DNA from: Tritrichomonas musculus | Lineage: Eukaryota > Parabasalia > Tritrichomonadida > Tritrichomonadidae | Length of the DNA: 64,000 bases | Assembly: GCA_039105265.1 (NCBI GenBank) | Contig: JAPFFF010000011.1 | Span: 2,604,001 to 2,668,000, forward strand | Direction of reading: 5' to 3' | Shown: piece by piece, positions 28,430 to 37,645 of the stretch | Layout: every line of letters begins with the position of its first letter | Position numbering within the stretch: the first letter of the stretch is position 1 | Made by a program: the position numbers and the translations under genes | Notes under the pieces: generated by a model | The model's input: the letters and a program-made list of their open reading frames with translations, nothing else | What the model was told of the DNA's origin: nothing | Database searches by the model: none

Positions 28430-29789
28430 AAGAATGATTGATAAGGTGAAGAGCACGAGGGTTAGATCTAACCCTATTTTTCAAACCCTTATAATTGACC
28501 TGTCATCTTTCAAGAACTGATTTATCTAATGACATTATTTTTGTCATCTGTTCACTCAATTTTTGGGAACATCTAGGAACAGCAGCATTATTAAGCAAAC
28601 GAATCTGTTGATTGATAAAGTCTGGGGTGAAGAGCTCGGCTTGAACATGAATTAACCTTGTATTTGATTATTTAGAAATTGAATCTAATTATTAAATGAA
28701 TGATAATGTTGAATGAAAGAAATTGAATGAATTGAACGAACGAATGAATGATTAATGCCTCTATTTTGAAAAATATAGTCCGGGGTGATTTCTCACTATA
28801 TTTTTGTCACCTGTATTTGACATGAATTAACCTTGTTGTGTTATTGAACAAATTGAATGAAACGAATAAACGAATTGAACTTTAAACTTAGCCTTGCTTT
28901 GAATGAATGGAATGAAATAGAATGATGTTTGAAATGAATGGAATGAATAAATAAATTGACCGGAAGCAATAAGGTTAGAAAAATAGGGTTAAATCTAACC
29001 TGTTAACCTTAATGCAATTGACATTAATTGACCTCTTAATTGACCTTAGTATTTGAACGAATAGAATAAAAAAACGAATTGAATGGAATTGTTTGAATGA
29101 ATAATGTCGAATATATTGAACGAATGAATGAATGAATGATAGTATTGAATGAATTAAACGTACGAATGCATTTGGCCTTAGAATTTGATTATTTAGAAAT
29201 GAATTGAATGTTATTGCAAGTGCTATTGAATGAATGAATAATGTTATTTCTCATTGGCCTCTTATTTGATTATTTAGAAATTGTTTGAATTGGTCATCTG
29301 TTCACTCCATTTTCTAGGAGCATATTGTGGTTGTTTAAATGAAAGCAGAGGTGACAAAAATATAGTGACAATTCACCTGTTCACCTTAGTATTTGGCCTC
29401 TTATTTAGAAATGAAACGAGTGAACGGATTGACCTTGTTGTGATATTATTGAATGAAACGAATAAATGAATTGAATGATAGTATTGACCTTGTTGTGAAT
29501 GTGTGTTGAACAAACGAATTGAACGAACGAATTAAATGAACGAAATGAAAAGAGTGACTGAATTAAACGAATTAAATGAAACGAGTGAACAAATTGAATA
29601 GATGAATTGAATGAAACGAATTAAATGAACTAACAAATGAAACGAATAAATGAATTGAATGATGTTATTGAAAAAACATGATTGCTGGGTTTAATATTAT
29701 TGGACGAATTGAATTGAGCGAATTGAATGAATTGAATAAATGAACGAATCGAATTGGTTGGAATGAATAAAAGAGGTGGGAGGAGTAGG
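28430..29789. repeat. Degenerate GAATGAA/GAACGAA repeat block, part 1, with hairpin modules
   Basis: Most of this stretch is built from variants of GAATGAAT, GAACGAATTGAA and AATAAACGAA. Longer modules recur inside it. Module A (AAGCAATAAGGTTAG, then TAGGGTTAAATCTAACC and TTAACCTTAATGCAATTGAC) is at about 28963-29040. Its palindrome GGTTAGATCTAACC also occurs inverted at about 28460-28473. Hairpin GGTGA...TCACC modules are near 28786 and 29350. ATTTGATTATTTAGAAATTG boxes are near 28655, 29175 and 29265. A TTGCTGGGTTT box is near 29683. No coding frame is maintained. Confidence 0.7.
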
Positions 29790-31145
29790 ATTTTTTTTAG
29801 AAATCTATTTTATATGCATAACATTATTTTTAATATTATTCTAAATATTATTTATTATATGTTTATTAGATATTATTCGATAATGGATGGTATATGTTTA
29901 TTTTATTTTTTAAATAATAATTGAATTTTTTGAATAGAATAAATTTTACGATAAAATTATTTTTTTAACAATTTTGATAATTTATATAAATATGAAATTT
30001 TTATAATATAAATTTTTATTTTGTATTATTTTTCATTTTTTATCTTTGATATATATTATTTATATGGTAAAATAAGTTTATTTGCAAAAATATAGATTTT
30101 TAAAGAGGATAAGATCATTGAATTATACTCCATATAATCATTCAATTATTAAAATCAATATATATATATAAATTTAATATATTATTTTATTATAATATGA
30201 CATAATTTATAAATTCATTTAACATACTATATATAATGCTATATTATAAATATATTTTACATTTGAATATAGATAATCATAAATTAATTTAGTGTAAAAT
30301 TGATAGAATAATAAAATAAAAAAAAGGTTTAATAGAATTTTTCAATGCGAAATTTGAATAGTCAAATTCTATAGTTTATATTAAGCCAAAATACGGTTTT
30401 TCAGAAAATAAAATAAATATATGAAAAAGCATTCACTTTTTACTAATTTATTTGTTCAAAGTAAAATATAAACCAATAAAAAAGCATAATATTTCGTTTT
30501 AAAAAGTTATCTATAATAACGAAATATTTTCAATTCAATATTTTACAAATAAGATATCTTGTTTATTATTTAATATTTTAATTATAAAATATTTGATATA
30601 TATAGGAACATGTTTTATATAATATGTATAATAACTATATTTTTAAAAAATATATCTTTTTTTTTTCAAAAATGCTTGTTTTAATAAAATTTTAAAATGA
30701 AAATAGAAAAATAGAGTCTTTGTTCGAGCCATTTTCAAATTAAATTAAATATTTAAATATATATATAACTTTTAATATTAATATTTACATTATTAAATAA
30801 CAATTTCTATATTAAGAAATGCAAAAAATAGAATGAAAACCAATTTTATCTCATTATAGAAATGTAATATGAAACTAATAAAATATCCTACATATTATAT
30901 AATATCTTCATATATAGATATATGATTTATTTTATTTTAAACAAATCAAAAGCATATCAAATGATGGATTTATTTAAAAAAGCACTCTTATGAAAAATTG
31001 CTTTTAATTCATTGAATAGCATATTTTATTTAACATATTTAATATAATAATAAATAATTAACTGTATAATATAAATAAAATAAAAAATAATTACAAAATA
31101 ATATTTATATACTAAGATATATACCAAAAATATTAACTACAAAAA
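29790..31145. other. AT-rich interruption of the repeat block
   Basis: About 1.36 kb of very AT-rich DNA without GAATGAA repeats sits between two stretches of the same repeat. Its ends show a loose inverted similarity (AAAAGAGGTG on the left, CACCTTTTGAG on the right), so it may be an inserted element. I see no ORF or clear target duplication. Confidence 0.35.
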
Positions 31146-32340
31146 AACGCAAAAAGTCTTTGCACCTTTTGAGTAAATGAATTAAACGAACGAAATAAAT
31201 GAATTGAAAGCAATAAGGTTAAGAAAATAGGGTTAAATCTAACCTGTTAACCTTAATGCAATTAACATAAATTGAGTACTGGTTTTGAACGAACGAATAG
31301 ATTGAATAAATGAAACGAATAAACGAATTGAACGAATTGGCATTAATATTAGCCTTGCTTTGAATGAAATGAATGAATGAAATAGAATGAATAAGGTGAC
31401 AATTCACCCTCGTGCCTGTTCACCCAATGATAAATTAATGTTGCTTTTACAGTTATTGAAAAAACAAGATTGCTGGGTTTGATATAAGAATGGAATTGAA
31501 CGAATTAAACGAATGATATGAATAAATTGTTGTGAATGTTATTGCAAGTGTTATTGAACGAATTGAATGATAGTATTGAACCTAATTATCGATATTTCTA
31601 GTTAATGCATTTGACCTCTTATTTGATTATTTAGAAATTGAATGGAATTGAGTAAACGAATTAAATGAATTAAATGAATGAATTGAATGAAACGAATTGA
31701 ATTGAAAGCAATAAGGTTAGAAAAATAGGTTTAGATCTAACCCTCGTGCCGAGCACTCGCTGCGAGGCTTGTTAACCTTAATGCAATTGACATAAATTGA
31801 CCTCTTATTTGTGATATTATTGAACAAATTGAATAAATGAATTGAATAAAATGAGTGAACGAATTAAATGAACGGAATGAAACGAGTGAACGAACGAATA
31901 GATTGGACGAATTGACCATGTTGTAAGTGTTATTGAACAAATTATCGATATTTCTAGTTAAAGCATTTGGCCTATTATTTGATTATTTAGAAATGATAGT
32001 ATTGGCCTTGTTGTGAATATTATTATAAGTGTTATTGAACGAATTGATTGAAATGACCTTGTTGTGAATGTGTGCTGAACAAACGAATGAAATGTTGTTG
32101 TGAATGAATAAATGAATCGAATTGACTGGAATGAACAAATGAATTGAATGAATTAAACGAATTGAACCTAATTATCGATATTACTAGAGTAGTGAATGTT
32201 GTAATTGGAAATGAAACAAGAAGGTGAAACAAATCGGGTGAGAAATCACCTCTTCACCTTTAAATGAAAAATACGTGATTGCTGTTAATGATTATAATGT
32301 TGCTTATTACTGATTGATTTGTCACTTTTGCATTAGAAAT
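31146..32340. repeat. Degenerate GAATGAA/GAACGAA repeat block, part 2, with hairpin modules
   Basis: This repeats the organisation of part 1. Module A recurs at about 31207-31275 and 31706-31805. The latter copy carries an extra CG-rich hairpin, CCTCG ... CGAGG. Box C (ATTATCGATATTTCTAGTTAA) occurs at about 31586, 31942 and, shortened, 32170. The TTGCTGGGTTT box recurs near 31470, and GGTGA...TCACC hairpins lie near 31396 and 32235. The modules keep the same strand in both halves, except the inverted palindrome near 28460. Confidence 0.7.
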
Positions 32341-32960
32341 GGAATTGAATGGTGTTGAGAACTAAACTTTTAACATTATTTTTGGCTGTTGTTGATAAAT
32401 AATGTTAATACTGATGTTGATGATATGTGATGTTGTTGTTAATAATAAATGATGTTAAATAATTATAATAGATGTTGTTATTGATAAATGTTGATGCTGT
32501 TATTGATGGTGTTGTTGTTGTTGATGCTAAATAATGTTAATGCTGATGTTGTTGTTGTTGATAGTAAATGATGCTGTTGGTTGATGATGATATTAATAAT
32601 GTTGATAGATGCTGTCGTTGATGCTAAATAATGTTAATGATGCTGTTGTTGTTGTTAATGATAGATGCCATCGTTGATAGATGATGCTGTTATTGTTGAT
32701 GATAGATGCTGTTGTTATTGATTAAAAATGCTGTTGTTGATGTTGATCGTAAATGATGTTGATAAATAATGCTGTTGTTGATGTTGATCGTAAATGATGT
32801 TGATAGATGATGCTTGTTGGTTAATGTTGTTGATGCTTTTGTTGTTGTTGATATATGATATTAACATTATTAATATTGATGTTGTTGTTGATGCTAATAA
32901 TGTTGATAGATGCTGATGATAAATGTTGTTGTTAATGTTATTGATTGCTGATTTGATTGC
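32341..32960. repeat. TGTTGTTGATG-type imperfect microsatellite
   Basis: More than 600 bp are made of imperfect TGTTGT, GATGTTGATAAATAATG and GATGATAGATGCTG units with strong G/T strand bias. The minus-strand helicase ORF reads into its right edge and acquires an NQQSNQQS tail there. Confidence 0.75.
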
Positions 32961-33658
32961 TGATTGCTGGATTGCTTCATAAAATAAAAATATATAATTG
33001 AATGGTTTACATTTATTATTTGCTCTATCTTAACTAAACTATATACTCTTTGCTTCTTTCCTTTCTCTCTAATATACTTACTTCTTATTTCATATCCCTC
33101 TGGCACATCCTTCTCGTTTTTAGACCCAAAGTGCTGATATAACTGTTTCTTGCCATTAAACTCTCGATTCAAATCATTTTCGTTTATCATTACTGTATCC
33201 TTATTTGTTTCTCCCTCCTGTTCTGTCTCTTCAACAATAACTTCTCCAATCTTGCTCATATATCTTATCCATGAATCTTTGTCCATTGATTGCCATGCTT
33301 TTGCTCTCAGTTGGTTTAGTCCTGTCTTATACCTGTTCTTGGCTACCTTGTCTGTAAACTTCTCTTCTATTACCTTTACTTGTCTCATGTATAGATAAGC
33401 TGTTGAGTCCTCGTTCCTGTTTCTTCCTACAAACTGTTCAACTGATGATACGGTATCTAATGGTGTCTGAATGAATATAGATAACAAATTTTCCTTCAGT
33501 GACTGTCCTGATTGGGTACATGAAGTAGCAATAACTATATCAACGTCCTCCTTGCTAACAAACTTGCCTTCATCACTTATCTCTACTTCCTTCTTATCAG
33601 AGTTGTACAATGCTTTATTAAGTTCATTTCCAATATATAACCAGCATAAAATTTCGAT
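32894..33658 (-). pseudogene. Truncated superfamily 2 helicase C-terminal part
   Basis: The open frame begins after a TGA at 33661-33659 without an ATG. It starts within helicase domain 2 (LYIGNELNKALYNSDKK). Motif V-like VDIVIATSCTQSGQSL and motif VI-like VEQFVGRNRNE are clear. They are followed by a charged domain of about 110 residues (WIRYMSKIGEVIVEETEQ and KYIREKGKKQRVYSLVK). Motifs I to III are missing, so the gene is cut at about 33658. The C-terminus runs into microsatellite sequence. The QFVGRNR form resembles helicases of replication-origin-binding or virus/plasmid type more than host DEAD-box enzymes, but I cannot assign a family. Confidence 0.55.
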
Positions 33659-33690
33659 TCAATATTGAACGACCTGTATATTCATTTTGG
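33659..33690 (-). repeat. Possible mariner-type terminal repeat
   Basis: On the minus strand the sequence reads TATACAGGTCGTTCAATATT, TA followed by an ACAGGT-type start like mariner inverted terminal repeats. It then runs straight into the truncated helicase frame. The opposite terminus was not located, so this is a weak call based on form and on the mariner transposase relic lying on the same strand. Confidence 0.25.
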
Positions 33691-33826
33691 TACATTAAAG
33701 TGTGAATGTCTTCAAACAAAGTCAAACATATAAAATTAGTATTTCGATGGTTTTAAAGCAAGTTTATTTACTAATTTTGGGAAGACCGTAAATTTGATGT
33801 TTGATTGAATACAAAGATTCTGATTA

Positions 33827-33837
33827 TTTTTTTTTTT

Positions 33838-33869
<32 letters not shown>
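33827..33869. repeat. T12-spacer-A28 perfect hairpin tract
   Basis: A run of 12 T is separated by three bases from a run of 28 A, an inverted homopolymer pair about 100 bp upstream of the next gene. Its length is likely variable and prone to assembly error. Confidence 0.6.
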
Positions 33870-33870
<1 letters not shown>

Positions 33871-33968
33871 GAATATAACGATTTTTTTTTGATAGGAAAT
33901 ATAACGGGTTCTTCAATTGAAAAATTTTAATTTTACGTTAATATTATCTTGTTGTAAAAAATTTAGAA

Positions 33969-35975
33969 ATGAGAACCAAGGATGCGAATCGACAAAGGAG
34001 GCTTCTCGAATATAAGCCTCTTGAAGCAACGCGCCTTGATCGAGCAATGGATTATCATGTAAAGATGCAGAAATTATGGGAAGCTAATGGCAAACGATTA
34101 GCTCAGATAACGGGTCGAGATCCTTCAACGCTTTCAATGTTCAGTGAAGATGAATTTCGCCGCAAAAATGAAGAAAGGTATATTATTTCGCAAGTTGTTA
34201 ATTCAATCGCAACAAAAGACAAAGGTGCTTGGTCCCCATTACCTAAAATTGGAGATTTATACGCGCAAAGAGAAAAAGTTTCAGATTTTAAAAATTTTGA
34301 ACTCGTTCGAAATCCAGAAGAGCAAGAAAATGTTCCTGGAGCAAGACCAACAAATTGGTTTCATTCAAAATATTATAAGAAAAGAGTCAAGCAATTACGA
34401 TCTTTTATTGATAAAATTAAACCATATGAACCTGAATTCGAAGGGCTTGAAGTCGTTGGTCATACGCCTGAATTCATGAAGCATATTCAGCAGACTGATT
34501 TTGGCCAAAATCCAAATGAAAGCGAATTAAACAAACCATTTGACCAAGCAGATGATTTAGGATTAGAAGCAGAAGAGGAAGTGGCTGCAGAAGTTAGTAC
34601 TTGCCGAATAAGTTTTGATTCAAACAGATTATTTTTCACGACATCGCCAGGAATCACCCAATCAAAAAATGTTAATGTATCAAATGAAGGAACGTGCGCT
34701 ATTTATTATAAATGGGAGCTTTCAAGAGATGCTGATTTAATGCTCGGACAAGGAGCTTCAATGACCTCATTGAAAACATCATCTGATGATTCATCACAAC
34801 CAGTGGATGCTTTTGATTGGCGAATTAGCGATTCTTTCAGCGTACCACGAAATATGCAACCTAAAACACGATCAGAATTTTGCTTTACTCAACTTTCTGG
34901 TTCAATTTTGCCAGGCAAAACTATAACGTTTTCATTTACTTTCAAATCAGATGTATCAGGCTGCTTTTCACAAAAATGGATAATGAGGACTACCCCATCA
35001 ATTGATACAGATAGTCAAACCAAATTATCAATTGCATTACGTGGATGTTGTCAAGTTGAACCACCTGATCTTTCGTTATTCAAAACTTCCATTGACAATT
35101 CACTTCATGAGAGCGAAAGATCACGTTGCATAGAAGAAATCATGTCTTCTATTTTCGATAGGGTGAAGAAATTAGTTAGTATGCACAACCAAGCAGGTGA
35201 AGAAAGGATTGAAGGCGATGTTTTAGTAGATGATAGAGCTCCTCACTTTGAAGAGGTAAATAAAAAGTGGGGGCTCACTTATTCACCTGGTCTTTATTCA
35301 AGTTTCCTCGGAATAGCAAATGCTACATGGGACGCTCTTGGCATTGAAAGCCAATTCGAACGTTTTTGGGATATGAGTGTAGACTCGTTGAACGATTTAA
35401 TAATGAAAGTAGAAGATGGTCAAGTTAAGCGGACATTATTAGCTCAATTGAATTTTATTATAGGCGAAAAAATGACTCCATCTGCATCTGGAAATCTTTC
35501 TTATTCTTTGGGATATCTCCAGCTCTCTGCAATGCTGGAAGATTTCCCAGCTGCATTGGAAGCAGAAGCTGCTAAAGCCGATAAATCAGGACAGATACCA
35601 ACATTTATTGTTCCAAAAATGCCAGATGCTATCGAAGCTGAAGAACTAGCTGAAAGTTCTCATAAAAAGCACCGTGGTAAAAAAGAGAAAGAAACAACTA
35701 AAAGAACAACAGCAAATAAGAAAAATACTAGAAAAGGAGGAAAAGGTCAACCTGTCGAAGATGAATCCGCTAACCAAAATGAAAATCGTGCTGAATTATC
35801 TGAAGATTTCAAGATCACACTAAAAGAAAGAATTAAACAAGAGTTGGCCGCAAGATTAAGGAATTTCGAGAAACTCTCATGCGAATCGAGAGGTGTTACA
35901 AAGCAACTTACAAGAGTTAATGAGATGGATAAACTTGACACTAATCTTGATCTTGAAGTTGATGATGACTTGTAA
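33969..35975 (+). CDS. MYCBP-associated-protein-like (MYCBPAP/FAP147) axonemal protein
   Basis: This 668-residue protein has an N-terminal conserved region with PTNWFHSKYYKKR. A central Ig-like/ASH-type domain includes RLFFTTSPGITQSKNVNVSN, GTCAIYYKWEL, and LPGKTITFSFTFKSD with SGCFSQKWIMRTTP. A helical region and a Lys/Thr-rich tail follow. The order fits MYCBPAP, the animal relative of Chlamydomonas FAP147, a component of the central apparatus of motile cilia. The Lys-rich patch (KKHRGKKEKETTKR) near residue 560 could be a nuclear signal or microtubule contact. The ATG has an ACGTTA motif about 30 bp upstream. Identity with another ASH-domain ciliary protein is possible. Confidence 0.65.
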   Translation: MRTKDANRQRRLLEYKPLEATRLDRAMDYHVKMQKLWEANGKRLAQITGRDPSTLSMFSEDEFRRKNEERYIISQVVNSIATKDKGAWSPLPKIGDLYAQREKVSDFKNFELVRNPEEQENVPGARPTNWFHSKYYKKRVKQLRSFIDKIKPYEPEFEGLEVVGHTPEFMKHIQQTDFGQNPNESELNKPFDQADDLGLEAEEEVAAEVSTCRISFDSNRLFFTTSPGITQSKNVNVSNEGTCAIYYKWELSRDADLMLGQGASMTSLKTSSDDSSQPVDAFDWRISDSFSVPRNMQPKTRSEFCFTQLSGSILPGKTITFSFTFKSDVSGCFSQKWIMRTTPSIDTDSQTKLSIALRGCCQVEPPDLSLFKTSIDNSLHESERSRCIEEIMSSIFDRVKKLVSMHNQAGEERIEGDVLVDDRAPHFEEVNKKWGLTYSPGLYSSFLGIANATWDALGIESQFERFWDMSVDSLNDLIMKVEDGQVKRTLLAQLNFIIGEKMTPSASGNLSYSLGYLQLSAMLEDFPAALEAEAAKADKSGQIPTFIVPKMPDAIEAEELAESSHKKHRGKKEKETTKRTTANKKNTRKGGKGQPVEDESANQNENRAELSEDFKITLKERIKQELAARLRNFEKLSCESRGVTKQLTRVNEMDKLDTNLDLEVDDDL

Positions 35976-36277
35976 TAAATAATTAAAAATATTTTGTATA
36001 TATACAAAATTTCTGTAAAAATATCTGAATTTTTATTTTATAAAATATTTTGTATTTAAATAATTGAATTGTATTAATTATTCATAACAATTTCTTTTTC
36101 TCATTTGATTTATATATGTGTAATAACTTCGTTTTGAAATAAATAGTTTTTTGGATAAAAAGTTATTTTTTTTTCAGAAAATTTTATATATACGCTAAAA
36201 AAGTTGAAATTCAATCCTTTTGATCAGATTAACATTCAAAATAAAAAAATAGGTAATAATTTTATTTATTAAAAATT
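35976..36277. other. Intergenic region
   Basis: AT-rich DNA between two plus-strand genes, with a TAATAAA signal directly after the upstream stop. I see nothing else. Confidence 0.4.
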
Positions 36278-37396
36278 ATGATCAATTTTCAGAATAACGA
36301 CAAACCTCAAAAGAGTAACGATGGAGGAAGTAAAGCAGGAATTTCACAGAGTAGGAGCTTACCACAAAATACTTATTCTTTTGACGACGAATCAGGACCA
36401 CCTCCTATTATAAACATAAGCGCAGAAAATTACCGCTTACGCTACAACGCAAGGCAAGCACAAAATAAGAGTTCGAACTATACACCTCCACCAGAACCGC
36501 CTCAACCTCTAATTTCTATATTAATTGAAGATACTCCTGGCAGGATTCCTCAAAACGAAAGACATGTTCACTTTTTCCCAGAAAAAGACGATGTTATACC
36601 TCGCCACGCTCAAGTTTTCGACATTGATAGGGCTATTTTTGAATATAATTCCAAAGTAGAAGAAAGAAGACAACTCGCACTTTTATATGCTGAAATGCTT
36701 TGTGATACTCCATCTTCATCGAATTTACAGCAAAGACCTCGTTTTTCAGTCGCACAAAGACTTCCAGTAACTTCACCTTTTGAAGATGTTGGATTTATGT
36801 ATGGATACACATCTAGAGAACAGCAGAAGCAACAACAACAGCGCCTTAGAGTTCGCTCATACGTCCCTTCTCGGCCCAAGAAAATTGGATCAAACAGACC
36901 AAGGCCAAGAACAACTGAATATACTGGCCATGCTGAACACCTGGGAGATTCTTTAATGATTTCAAAGGTGTCAGTCCCTTCCTCTCCGAGGCGTCCAAAA
37001 TCACAAAAAGCTCCAACTCTTACACCAGGAGCAATTACAGCTGGTGATCCTTTATTAAACACAACAGCGACACCAACTATCAGTAATACTGAAGACCGTA
37101 GCACTGGCAACGTTGCCAGAGGTGTTAAGCGTCACCGCTCTTTAAGTGGAACAGGTGCCACATTATCAAAAAGCAAAATGACTGGGCAAAAGCGATATGC
37201 ATCACCACCACCAAGAGCATACAGAACGATGCCAGCAGTTCCAATATCGAGGGATGCATCTGAACCAATTAGTGATACATATCGCCTATCACCACAGCAA
37301 AAAATGCAACAGTTTATCGAAAAGCAAAAAATGAAAATGGAAGATGATGAAGAATTTAATGCACTTTCGAATAATCCTGAATTTAGTCACTTTTGA
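36278..37396 (+). CDS. Disordered Pro/Ser/Arg-rich protein with a possible PP1-docking motif
   Basis: This 372-residue protein is low in hydrophobics and predicted to be unstructured, except for a short helix at about 120-145 (FDIDRAIFEYNSKVEERRQL). A RHVHF string at about residues 93-97 fits the RVxF motif [KR]x(0-1)[VI]xF used to bind protein phosphatase 1. Pro-rich (PPPEPPQPL) and Gln-rich segments may bind SH3-like or WW partners. A C-terminal RLSPQQKMQQFIEKQKMKM helix closes the protein. I do not recognise the family. Base composition is less AT-rich than in the neighbours, consistent with a real coding region. Confidence 0.65.
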   Translation: MINFQNNDKPQKSNDGGSKAGISQSRSLPQNTYSFDDESGPPPIINISAENYRLRYNARQAQNKSSNYTPPPEPPQPLISILIEDTPGRIPQNERHVHFFPEKDDVIPRHAQVFDIDRAIFEYNSKVEERRQLALLYAEMLCDTPSSSNLQQRPRFSVAQRLPVTSPFEDVGFMYGYTSREQQKQQQQRLRVRSYVPSRPKKIGSNRPRPRTTEYTGHAEHLGDSLMISKVSVPSSPRRPKSQKAPTLTPGAITAGDPLLNTTATPTISNTEDRSTGNVARGVKRHRSLSGTGATLSKSKMTGQKRYASPPPRAYRTMPAVPISRDASEPISDTYRLSPQQKMQQFIEKQKMKMEDDEEFNALSNNPEFSHF

Positions 37397-37645
37397 TAGT
37401 GATTTTTTCTTCTTCTTCTTGAGTTTTATTTTATTACTTAGATCATGTATTTTGATTTTAATGTCTAAATCGATTATATTTATAATTCTGTAAATTCATC
37501 TATTATAAAAAATTCATTTATAATTTTTGCAAATTTATAAAAATAAAGAAATGCTGATTATATAAATTCTTTATACATACATATTTCATTAATGATCGTG
37601 AATGGAATAAATAATTTTTTTAATCTCTACAAAGATTGACGTCGA

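Noticed and set aside
29281-32232. Short ORFs of 60-70 codons (29281-29469, 31219-31407, 31737-31940, 32032-32232)
   Set aside because: They are translations of the GAATGAA-type repeat giving SFNSF/FIHSI-like strings, not conserved proteins.
28430-32340. CRISPR array or telomeric repeat
   Set aside because: Units are not of constant length, have no unique spacers, and GAATGAA is not a telomere motif; the context is eukaryotic.
36610-37110. 166-codon minus-strand ORF
   Set aside because: It lies wholly opposite the better-supported plus-strand gene at 36278-37396 and starts inside its codons, so it is a shadow of that composition.
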